Origin: Bacteroidales bacterium
GTDB lineage: Bacteria > Bacteroidota > Bacteroidia > Bacteroidales > UBA932
Reading direction: 5' to 3'
NCBI GenBank assembly: GCA_017938925.1
Contig: JAGBAO010000017.1
Coordinates: 103,409 to 167,408 of the forward strand
Length of the DNA: 64,000 nt
Below the pieces are notes generated by a model. That model saw only the letters and a program-made list of their open reading frames with translations. It had not been told where the DNA came from and made no database searches. Of this stretch, positions 35,008-41,922 are shown one piece after another. Positions within the stretch are counted from its first letter, which is position 1. Every line of letters starts with the position of its first letter. The position numbers and the translations under genes are program-made.

Positions 35008-36411
35008 ATGAAGAAATACCTGTTTTACGTTATATGGCTTTCTGCCATCATTCTGGGACTCTGGGGTGCGGTGTCGGCACTGACCCGCCCGGTTCTGGAG
35101 GATGTTCAGATCAGTGTGATCGACAGTCTCTGGACTGTGGAGCCGGAATATGATGCCCTGGGCAACAGCATGCATGCGTTTGTGACCCTGGGAAAGGATG
35201 AGCGCTGCGTCATGTCCGCGACCCTCAAGGGACGTCCTGCAAAAGGGGAGATGATCGGCTACACCTTCCGCAAGGATGATGACAACCGCTTCCTTTTCGG
35301 AAAGCAGAACATCGACGGACAGTCCTATATGGTGATATACCGTGTCTTCCAGGGCGTGGAAATTCTTCAGGAGAAGACCTTGCTGTCACGCAGGCAGGCG
35401 CGCGGCCCTATATATCTGCGTATGACTGCAAAGAACGGCCGTGTCCGTTTCTACTATGCCTTCGAACCTTTCGACAGGTGGGAGACAGACGGATGGACCA
35501 GGCTCGGCATAATGGAAGGCTGGACAGTCCAGGTGAAGCAGGACGGGAAGAAGGGATATCAGATCGGTCTTTACAATGGCGCCGGTCTCGTTCAGGAGCT
35601 GGGACCTCATAAGGCGGAGCCGATGCAGCCGATGGACACCGTTCTTGTCTGCACGATCCCTCCGACTGTCAGAAACGGAAAGTATTATTCCTGCCAGGGC
35701 CTCGGTATCTATGGAAATCGTGCCGTGATCATCCGCGACAAGGGCTGGTGCGAGATCTATGATCTTGAGAAGAAGCAGACTGAGAGCTTCTATAAGCTGG
35801 AGAACAACGACTCCCATTGCAACAATGCCGTCTTCGGACCATCAAAGCTTTCCGAGGATTCCCTGTTCCCTCTGATGTACATTTCGGAGGACAACGGAGG
35901 CCATGCCTGCTTCGTGACGGAGCTTGGCTGGGACAGTTCCCGTATAGTTCAGAAGATCTATTATGACGGTGACAAGGAGTCCTATCCTGGTCCTATCGAC
36001 TGGATTGTGGACAGGGAGAACGGGCATATCTACACCTATGGCGGTGTACGTTGGGGAATGAGGTGGCTCAAGGGCTTCCGTCTGCCTTCGCTTGACGATT
36101 CGGATGAGAACGGTGAGGTCCATCTCACCCCTGAAGATGTCATCTTCGAGATGACCTACAATGAGGTGGGGATCGGACAGGGCGGATTCATCAAGGATGG
36201 AAAGGTATATTTCTCAGCCGGTTATCCTCCGTTCCACTGCAAGCTTCATGTCTTTGATATGGAGGCGAAGGAAGAGATCCTGTGCCAGGAACTTCTACCG
36301 CTTCAGTATGAGCCGGAGGGAATCGAGATAGTGGGGGATAAGCTCTACACCGTCTTCTGGTGCAGGGGTGGAGTGACAAAGATATATGAGTTCTCCCTTC
36401 CTACCCTTTGA
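35008..36411 (+). CDS. Membrane-anchored beta-propeller-like protein
   Basis: 467 residues. A single N-terminal membrane segment (YLFYVIWLSAIILGLWGAV) anchors it. Residues 45-200 form a domain with FRKDDDNRFLFGKQNIDGQ and RLGIMEGWTVQVKQ, perhaps lectin-like. The C-terminal 250 residues have blade-like repeats (YSCQGLGIYGNRAVIIRDKG, IDWIVDRENGHIYTYGG, IGQGGFIKDGKVYFSAG) and match the 296-residue protein at 38983. No enzyme motif is seen. It follows the barrel enzyme by five bases and overlaps the convergent regulator gene by 11 bases. Confidence 0.6.
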   Translation: MKKYLFYVIWLSAIILGLWGAVSALTRPVLEDVQISVIDSLWTVEPEYDALGNSMHAFVTLGKDERCVMSATLKGRPAKGEMIGYTFRKDDDNRFLFGKQNIDGQSYMVIYRVFQGVEILQEKTLLSRRQARGPIYLRMTAKNGRVRFYYAFEPFDRWETDGWTRLGIMEGWTVQVKQDGKKGYQIGLYNGAGLVQELGPHKAEPMQPMDTVLVCTIPPTVRNGKYYSCQGLGIYGNRAVIIRDKGWCEIYDLEKKQTESFYKLENNDSHCNNAVFGPSKLSEDSLFPLMYISEDNGGHACFVTELGWDSSRIVQKIYYDGDKESYPGPIDWIVDRENGHIYTYGGVRWGMRWLKGFRLPSLDDSDENGEVHLTPEDVIFEMTYNEVGIGQGGFIKDGKVYFSAGYPPFHCKLHVFDMEAKEEILCQELLPLQYEPEGIEIVGDKLYTVFWCRGGVTKIYEFSLPTL

Positions 36412-37474
36412 ACGCGTAGTGCTTGGAATTGAGTCTGTGCAGGATATCCATATGCATCAGATTGTCCTTCTTTTTCGGAGCTCTGCCGCTGATCACGGCA
36501 TTGACCAGATGTGAGATGGTGTAATATGACTGCATGGGGATGTGACGAGTCACAAGATATTCGACGAGGCCTTCATTGAGGGCCTCGATGTTTTTTTCAA
36601 GGTCATCGAAACCGACCACATGACGCTCCGGGTCAGGATTGCGGCGAAGGTAGTCAGCGATCAGATGGATTCGTGAGTTGGCCATGGTGATGTGCTTCAC
36701 TTCCGGATGCTCGCTGAAGAATGTCTGAAGAGTCTTGTAGGTCTGAGGCGGGTTGTGAGGCGGAATGAAGAGAGTGTGGATCCTGCACCCGGGATAGTTT
36801 TCCTTTATATAGTCGATGAATCCGTTACGCCTCACCCTGTTAGGGTCAGCCATCTGGTTGGCGTCTCGGATGATTCGGATCATGGCGATGTCATTGACCT
36901 CCATGCGGTGGGTCAGAAGGAAGGCTCCGAGCACTCCGGCTTCGCTCGGGTCAGCTCCGAAATATACGGTATAGTTCAGGTCGCTTATCTTCTGGTCCAC
37001 GAAGGCGTATGGGATCCCGGCTTCGTCTAGTTCCGCTGCAAACTCTCTCACTGCATCGGCAAACACGACATTTGTGATCACCCCGGCGGGTTTAGAGTCA
37101 ATGATTTCCCTGCCTTTTGCGCGGAAGGATTCTATATCATCCGGATCGAAGAGATGAATGTCTGTCCTGACGTCGTATGTCTTGATGGACCTGGCTCCGT
37201 CCACGAATCCCTTGTATGCGACAGACCAGTATTCTCCTTCTTCAAACTGCGGAATAAGACATGCTATGGTCAGATTCTTTTTCGACGCCAGACGCGATGC
37301 GTTGGGATTTGCAGTATATCCGAGTCTCTCGATCACCTCGTTGACTCTTCTGATTGTCGATTCCGCAACTCCGCCGCGCTTGTAAATCACGCGGTCAACT
37401 GTCGCCCTGGCGACTCCTGCCTCTCTTGCTACGTCGTATATGGTAGGAATATGGTCGGTTTTATCTGCAGTCAT
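36401..37474 (-). CDS. LacI-family transcriptional regulator
   Basis: 357 residues. The N-terminal helix-turn-helix is clear (TIYDVAREAGVARATVDRVIYKRGG, about 12-36), followed by the hinge pattern NPNASRLASKK. The rest is a periplasmic-binding-protein-like sensor domain (ACLIPQFEEGEYWSVAYKGFVDGA ... VVGFDDLEKNIEALNEGLVEYLV). It is divergent from the glycerol-1-phosphate dehydrogenase gene across an 87-bp gap that holds one copy of the palindrome; the other copy is at the susC promoter. It is the likely repressor of both operons, with an effector that is a sugar or sugar phosphate made by the pathway. Confidence 0.93.
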   Translation of the reverse strand: MTADKTDHIPTIYDVAREAGVARATVDRVIYKRGGVAESTIRRVNEVIERLGYTANPNASRLASKKNLTIACLIPQFEEGEYWSVAYKGFVDGARSIKTYDVRTDIHLFDPDDIESFRAKGREIIDSKPAGVITNVVFADAVREFAAELDEAGIPYAFVDQKISDLNYTVYFGADPSEAGVLGAFLLTHRMEVNDIAMIRIIRDANQMADPNRVRRNGFIDYIKENYPGCRIHTLFIPPHNPPQTYKTLQTFFSEHPEVKHITMANSRIHLIADYLRRNPDPERHVVGFDDLEKNIEALNEGLVEYLVTRHIPMQSYYTISHLVNAVISGRAPKKKDNLMHMDILHRLNSKHYAFKG

Positions 37475-37485
37475 GCCTTTTTTGG

Positions 37486-37516
37486 TTGGAAATGCAAAAG
37501 TAAATCTTTATTTTTG
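37486..37516 (+). promoter_or_regulatory. Promoter of the glycerol-1-phosphate dehydrogenase operon
   Basis: TTGG (37486-37489, a weak -33), 19 bases, then TATTTTTG (37509-37516). The predicted start near 37523 lies three bases before the operator. Confidence 0.6.
37495..37502 (-). promoter_or_regulatory. -7 element of the LacI-family regulator gene
   Basis: TACTTTTG on the minus strand (37502-37495). The -33 position, 19 bases away, is a T-run (37526-37521) that touches the operator, so the regulator could also repress its own gene. Confidence 0.5.
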
Positions 37517-37525
37517 TAAATAAAA

Positions 37526-37541
37526 ACGGGCACGCGCCCTT
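37526..37541. promoter_or_regulatory. LacI-type operator in the regulator/dehydrogenase gap
   Basis: ACGGGCACGCGCCCTT. It is identical over the first 14 bases to the susC site and lies at about +4 of the rightward promoter, the same offset as at susC. Confidence 0.7.
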
Positions 37542-37561
37542 ACGTGCGAAAAACTCATAAA

Positions 37562-38986
37562 ATGGACTCAAAGGAAAGAATTGCTAAAGCCCTTTCGATA
37601 TCGACTGATACAAAGGTGTTCGAAATGGGACAAGGTGTTGCCGAAGGCACTCCGGATGTTTTCAAGAAGTGTTTTCCAGGCAGGAAGGCTGTGGTTCTGG
37701 CCGATGTGCACACCTGGCCGGTACTTGGTGAAAGGATATACGGGCTTTTTCAGCAGGCGGACATTCCTGTTGAAAAGTACGTGATAGATAAGGAAGTCTT
37801 CCATGCGGATTGGAAGTATGTCGAGATGACTGACTGTGTCGTCAGGGGAGATTATGCACAGGCAAAGGTTATCGAGGACAGTGCGGAACATGTCGAGACC
37901 GAACCTGAAAAATGCTTTAGACAGCCGTCGGAGGACTATAATATTCTGATTTCGGTAGGTTCCGGAGTCATTAACGATCTATGCAAGCTGTCGTCATATC
38001 ATCACGGACAGTCATATATATCCGTGGCCACGGCAGCCTCAGTCGATGGATACTCTTCTTTCGGAGCATCCATAACATATGGCGGTGCCAAGCAGACATT
38101 CACATGTCCGGCTCCGGTTGCCATTGTCGCAGACATCGATGTGATTGCTGCCGCACCGAAGCATATGACTGCTGCGGGATATGCCGACCTTGCTGCAAAG
38201 ATCCCTGCAGGAGCAGAGTGGATGATATCTGACTTTGTCGGAACCGAACCGCTCCATGACGATGCATGGCACATCCTTCAGGATTATCTTGATGACTTTC
38301 TTGCCGATCCGGATGGCGTGGCTGCAGGAGATCCGAAGGCGGTGGCAGACCTTTTCGAGGGCCTTGCCCTCAGCGGATTCGCAATGCAGGCTGCGCGTTC
38401 GTCACGTCCGGCATCATGCTGCGACCACCTTTTCAGCCACATCCTGGATATGACCGGCCATAGATACAAGGGAGAGCTCCAGTCACATGGATATCAGGTG
38501 GCTGTCGGTACTCTGACCATGTGTGCAGTGTTTGACGAACTCTTCAAGCTCGATCTGGAAAATATAGACGTGGATGCCTGTGTGGCAGCCTGGCCGACTC
38601 TTGAGCAGGAGCAGCAGAGAGCACTTGAGCAGTTCAGGGATTTTCCTGCACCAAGACTCGGATATGATGAGATTACGAAGAAATATGCTGATGCTCAGAC
38701 AGTTCGTGCAGAACTGACAAAACTCAAGGCTCAGTGGCCGGAATTCAAGGCAAGACTTCAGGGACAGATGTACAGCTTTGCCACGATGCAGGATCTTTTC
38801 CGCAGGGCGGGAGCGCCGTATGATCCAAGCCACATAGGAGTCACCCGTCAGCAGCTCAAGGACATGTTCCCGATTGTTCAGCTGATGCGTTTCAGATATA
38901 ATGTCCTTGACCTTGCCAAGAGGGGAGGCTTTTATGATGCGATCGTGGAACCGGTGTTCGCTGAAGGAGGAGCGTGGGAGATATGA
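37562..38986 (+). CDS. egsA: sn-Glycerol-1-phosphate dehydrogenase (AraM/EgsA family)
   Basis: 474 residues from the ATG at 37562; a GTG at 37544 is also in frame but lies next to the operator. It belongs to the iron-containing/dehydroquinate-synthase-like dehydrogenases: ISVGSGVINDLCKLSSYHHGQSYISVATAASVDGYSSFGAS (nucleotide-binding and metal-binding part) and SCCDHLFSHILDM with LQSHGYQVAVGT (metal histidines). AraM of Bacillus subtilis and archaeal EgsA interconvert dihydroxyacetone phosphate and sn-glycerol-1-phosphate. In a catabolic operon it would more likely oxidise glycerol-1-phosphate. Its end overlaps the start of the next gene (ATGA). Confidence 0.88.
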   Translation: MDSKERIAKALSISTDTKVFEMGQGVAEGTPDVFKKCFPGRKAVVLADVHTWPVLGERIYGLFQQADIPVEKYVIDKEVFHADWKYVEMTDCVVRGDYAQAKVIEDSAEHVETEPEKCFRQPSEDYNILISVGSGVINDLCKLSSYHHGQSYISVATAASVDGYSSFGASITYGGAKQTFTCPAPVAIVADIDVIAAAPKHMTAAGYADLAAKIPAGAEWMISDFVGTEPLHDDAWHILQDYLDDFLADPDGVAAGDPKAVADLFEGLALSGFAMQAARSSRPASCCDHLFSHILDMTGHRYKGELQSHGYQVAVGTLTMCAVFDELFKLDLENIDVDACVAAWPTLEQEQQRALEQFRDFPAPRLGYDEITKKYADAQTVRAELTKLKAQWPEFKARLQGQMYSFATMQDLFRRAGAPYDPSHIGVTRQQLKDMFPIVQLMRFRYNVLDLAKRGGFYDAIVEPVFAEGGAWEI

Positions 38987-39873
38987 TAAGATCAAGAGGA
39001 ATACTGGCTGCCGTCCTGCTTGCTGCGGTCTGCATGTCGGCATCGGCACAAAGCGGAGAGCATCTCGGTGAAATGCGTGGCCGCAATCATAAGCAGAAGG
39101 GACATGCATATCAGGGAATGGATGTCTGGGGAAACTATGTGTTCAGTTGTCAGAATCAAGGTATTGCCACTATTTATCAGCTGAATGACAATGGATTCGA
39201 CACCGTCTCTCAGTTCAGCCTCGGCAGCTTCAACAGGAGCAATCATGCCAACGTGGCTTCCTTCGGAACGGAGAAGGTCGCAAAGTCGGATCCTTTTCCA
39301 GTGGTATATGTCAGCCACTGTCACAAGAGGACCATCGACGACAGGAAGGATCTTTGCTTTGTGGAACGTGTCGCTCCAGACATGCAGTCTTCAGAACTGG
39401 TCCAGACCATCTTCTATGACGATGTGAATAATGATTTCGGATATGCCCTCCAGTGGGTTGTCGACAGGAAGAAAGGATATCTTTACGGATATGGAAACAC
39501 CGTGAACAACTCCGATCCGTCCAACCGTCACCGCATAATCAAGTTCCGTCTTCCGAAGCTCTCCGACGGGAAATTTGTGGTCCTGAAACCGGAGGATGCG
39601 CTTGAGAACTACACCATTGAGGAAGTGTCAGACTTCAGGTTCAACCCCGTAGGTCAGGGCCTGGACATCCGCAAGGGCAAGCTCTATATGCCTACGGGAC
39701 TGGGCACTCCTGACAAACCGTCAATCCTGTATGTCTGGGATCTGCGCCGCAAGACGATGCAGGTCGTGGACCTTACCAAGGCAACCACTGGAGAACTGGA
39801 GGATATCGCAGTCCTCGGCAAGGGGCTCCTGCTTCTGCAGAGCCAGGACGGACTCTTCCGTGTAAAACTTTAA
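38983..39873 (+). CDS. Secreted beta-propeller-like protein
   Basis: 296 residues from the ATG at 38983, preceded by AAGGAGGA and overlapping the dehydrogenase stop. The signal peptide is cut near ASA-QSG. Repeats such as YQGMDVWGNYVFSCQNQG, LQWVVDRKKGYLYGYGN and VGQGLDIRKGKLYMPTG suggest a five- to six-bladed propeller. It matches the C-terminal half of the protein at 35008. No catalytic residues are recognised; it could be a lyase-like or binding protein in the periplasm. It is followed by the GH27 gene after 15 bases. Confidence 0.65.
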   Translation: MIRSRGILAAVLLAAVCMSASAQSGEHLGEMRGRNHKQKGHAYQGMDVWGNYVFSCQNQGIATIYQLNDNGFDTVSQFSLGSFNRSNHANVASFGTEKVAKSDPFPVVYVSHCHKRTIDDRKDLCFVERVAPDMQSSELVQTIFYDDVNNDFGYALQWVVDRKKGYLYGYGNTVNNSDPSNRHRIIKFRLPKLSDGKFVVLKPEDALENYTIEEVSDFRFNPVGQGLDIRKGKLYMPTGLGTPDKPSILYVWDLRRKTMQVVDLTKATTGELEDIAVLGKGLLLLQSQDGLFRVKL

Positions 39874-39888
39874 AATACTTATCTTCTG

Positions 39889-41508
39889 ATGAAAAGACTT
39901 TTTCTTTATTTATCGTTGGCCGTTGCGCTTTCGGCATGTGCTGACAGGCAGGAATATGTGCGTCCTCCTCTGATGGGATGGAACTCATGGAATGCTTATA
40001 TGGTGGATATCTCCGATTCCATTATAATGAATGCTGCGGATATGATGATTGCCAAAGGCCTCAAGGATGCAGGCTATGACCATGTGAACATCGACGACGG
40101 CTACTTCGGATATCGTGATTCTTTGGGTTATATGGTTCCGCATCCGGTGCGTTTCCCAAAGGGAATGAAGCATGTTCCGGAGTACATCCACAGCCTCGGC
40201 ATGAAGGCAGGATTATATTCCGATGCCGGTCACAACACCTGCGGATCCAACTACAACAAGGACCCTCATGGTCTAGGAGCCGGACTCTGGCAGCATGAGG
40301 TTCAGGATGCAGAGCGCTACTTCAATGACTGGGACTTCGATTTCATAAAGATCGACTGGTGCGGAGGAAGCAAGCTCGGCCTCGATGTGGAGCAGAGATA
40401 TATGCGTATCCGTGAAATCATCGACAGTGTTGCCAACAAGCATATAGACATCAATGTGTGTCGCTGGCGTTATCCCGGCACATGGGTGAGCAAGGTGGGG
40501 TCTTCGTGGAGAGTGAGCGGCGACATCCGTCCGAACTGGCCGTCTATCTGTGCGATGATCGAGAAGAATCTCTATCTTTCTGCATATGCCGGAGGCGGAA
40601 GCTATAACGACATGGATATGATGGTGGTAGGATACAACGGAGGCAAGGATTCAGCCTTCTGGGAAGACAGCTATGGCAGCAATTTCGGTCTTACGTATGC
40701 TGAGGAGGAGGCGCATTTCACCATGTGGTGTGCCCTGAGTTCTCCGCTTCTGATAGGCTGTGACCTCACGTATATCCCTAAGGAAACGATAGATATAATC
40801 ACAAATCCGGAGCTTGTGGCTGTCAACCAGGACGGTCTGGGACTTCAGTCACACATCATCCAGCATGACGGTGCAGGTTATGTCTTTGTGAAGGATGTAG
40901 AAAAAAGATTCACCGGCCCGAGGGCTTTGACCCTGTATAATCCTTCCGATTCGGTTGTGACATTCTCAGTTCCGGCCGAACTTATGGGATTTGCCGGCGA
41001 GGTGGCTGTGCGTGACCTGAACCAGCGCAAGGACCTTGGCACCTGCGAGGTCCTGGAAATGACCATGCCTGCTCACAGTGCTAAACTCTTCAAGGTCGAG
41101 GGCACAAGGCAGGACGTCAGTGTATATGAAGGTGAATGGGCTTATGTCGAGGACTTTACACGAGTGCGACAGAAGGAGATTACAAAGTATGAAGAATATC
41201 CTGGCGCATCTTGCGGTGTCGCAGCGACATCTGTGGGTGGAAGACCTTCCGGCAATCTCCAGTGGCGTGATGTGTATATGAAGAAGGGAGGCAGATATGC
41301 TGTCTCAGTTATATGTGCAGCAGAACCAGGTACGGAAATCGTGCTTTCGGTAAACGGTCAGGAGCACAGAACTGCCGTTGTGTCTGAAGAGCTTGATGCC
41401 GTGAACTTCATGGCTGAGTTCAAGAAAGGGAACAATGTGGTGACAGTCGGCAATCCGTCTGTGATGATACAGGCTGTGGATGCCATCCTGCTTACTCCGG
41501 CGGAATAA
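39889..41508 (+). CDS. GH27 alpha-galactosidase, lipoprotein
   Basis: 539 residues. It has a lipoprotein signal (VALSACADR, Cys 17). The GH27 core begins PPLMGWNSWNAY; the nucleophile is Asp156 in FIKIDWCGG and the acid/base is Asp212 in WRVSGDIRPNW. NIDDGYFGYRD, NDMDMMVVG and LSSPLLIGCDL are further family marks. An antiparallel C-terminal domain ends near residue 410, and the last 125 residues resemble a carbohydrate-binding module. GH27 enzymes remove terminal alpha-galactose (some alpha-GalNAc or beta-arabinopyranose). Co-transcribed with the glycerol-1-phosphate dehydrogenase. Confidence 0.92.
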   Translation: MKRLFLYLSLAVALSACADRQEYVRPPLMGWNSWNAYMVDISDSIIMNAADMMIAKGLKDAGYDHVNIDDGYFGYRDSLGYMVPHPVRFPKGMKHVPEYIHSLGMKAGLYSDAGHNTCGSNYNKDPHGLGAGLWQHEVQDAERYFNDWDFDFIKIDWCGGSKLGLDVEQRYMRIREIIDSVANKHIDINVCRWRYPGTWVSKVGSSWRVSGDIRPNWPSICAMIEKNLYLSAYAGGGSYNDMDMMVVGYNGGKDSAFWEDSYGSNFGLTYAEEEAHFTMWCALSSPLLIGCDLTYIPKETIDIITNPELVAVNQDGLGLQSHIIQHDGAGYVFVKDVEKRFTGPRALTLYNPSDSVVTFSVPAELMGFAGEVAVRDLNQRKDLGTCEVLEMTMPAHSAKLFKVEGTRQDVSVYEGEWAYVEDFTRVRQKEITKYEEYPGASCGVAATSVGGRPSGNLQWRDVYMKKGGRYAVSVICAAEPGTEIVLSVNGQEHRTAVVSEELDAVNFMAEFKKGNNVVTVGNPSVMIQAVDAILLTPAE

Positions 41509-41534
41509 GCTTTCGTTACATATATCAGAATTAA

Positions 41535-41568
41535 AGGGGCCGGTAGCTATTCAGCTATACCGGCCTCT
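41535..41568. terminator. Bidirectional hairpin at the convergent GH27 / PqqD-like ends
   Basis: An 11-position stem (41535-41545 with 41558-41568, one G-T pair) encloses an inner GCT/AGC pairing. It overlaps the last codons of the PqqD-like gene. Confidence 0.6.
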
Positions 41569-41813
41569 ATCCATGACTGGCACAATGCCTTCGAATCCTT
41601 GAGAGCGAGTTCCATGTCGATTCCATACTCGTCAACAAGAAGCTGTGCCATGCTCTCTGCTGTGAATTCCTTTCCTACAACTGCATTCCAGAGGAAAGCT
41701 GCAGTGGAGTTAAGTGATATCAGTTTATTGAAGTTGATGTGCTCGAGGCCTTCGCCTGAGATTATGTACTCTCCGCACATTTCGCGGAGAATGAATCCGT
41801 CTTTAGTCTTCAT
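41547..41813 (-). CDS. Orphan PqqD-like protein
   Basis: 88 residues, about the length of PqqD. The pattern FILREMCGEYIISGEGLEHINFNKLISLNSTAAFLWNAVVGKEFTAESMAQLLVDEYGID fits a PqqD winged-helix fold: two strands, then N-x-T/S-A-x-x-L/I-W, then helix pairs. PqqD domains bind leader peptides of ribosomal peptide precursors (RiPP recognition elements). No radical SAM enzyme or precursor peptide lies next to it, and it runs opposite to the glycosidase genes around it. PqqD-like singletons are known in gut Bacteroidales without a defined role. Confidence 0.8.
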   Translation of the reverse strand: MKTKDGFILREMCGEYIISGEGLEHINFNKLISLNSTAAFLWNAVVGKEFTAESMAQLLVDEYGIDMELALKDSKALCQSWIEAGIAE

Positions 41814-41839
41814 GTCTATGTATTTGTTATTTAGCCGGC

Positions 41840-41876
41840 CAAAGGTAGTTAAATTTTATTTAATTACCTATATTTG
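41840..41876. promoter_or_regulatory. Divergent -7 elements between the PqqD-like and GH3 genes
   Basis: TACCTTTG on the minus strand (41847-41840) faces the PqqD-like gene, and TATATTTG on the plus strand (41869-41876) faces GH3. Good -33 elements are not seen for either. GH3 therefore appears to have its own promoter. Confidence 0.5.
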
Positions 41877-41922
41877 CATGATTGCTCTATTGCAAGGAAA
41901 TTAATAATTCAAATCACATAAC

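Noticed and set aside
29789-41813. A RiPP biosynthesis cluster formed by the 51-residue protein and the PqqD-like protein
   Set aside because: They are 12 kb apart in different operons and no modifying enzyme, protease or peptide exporter lies between them. Kept only as a remark.
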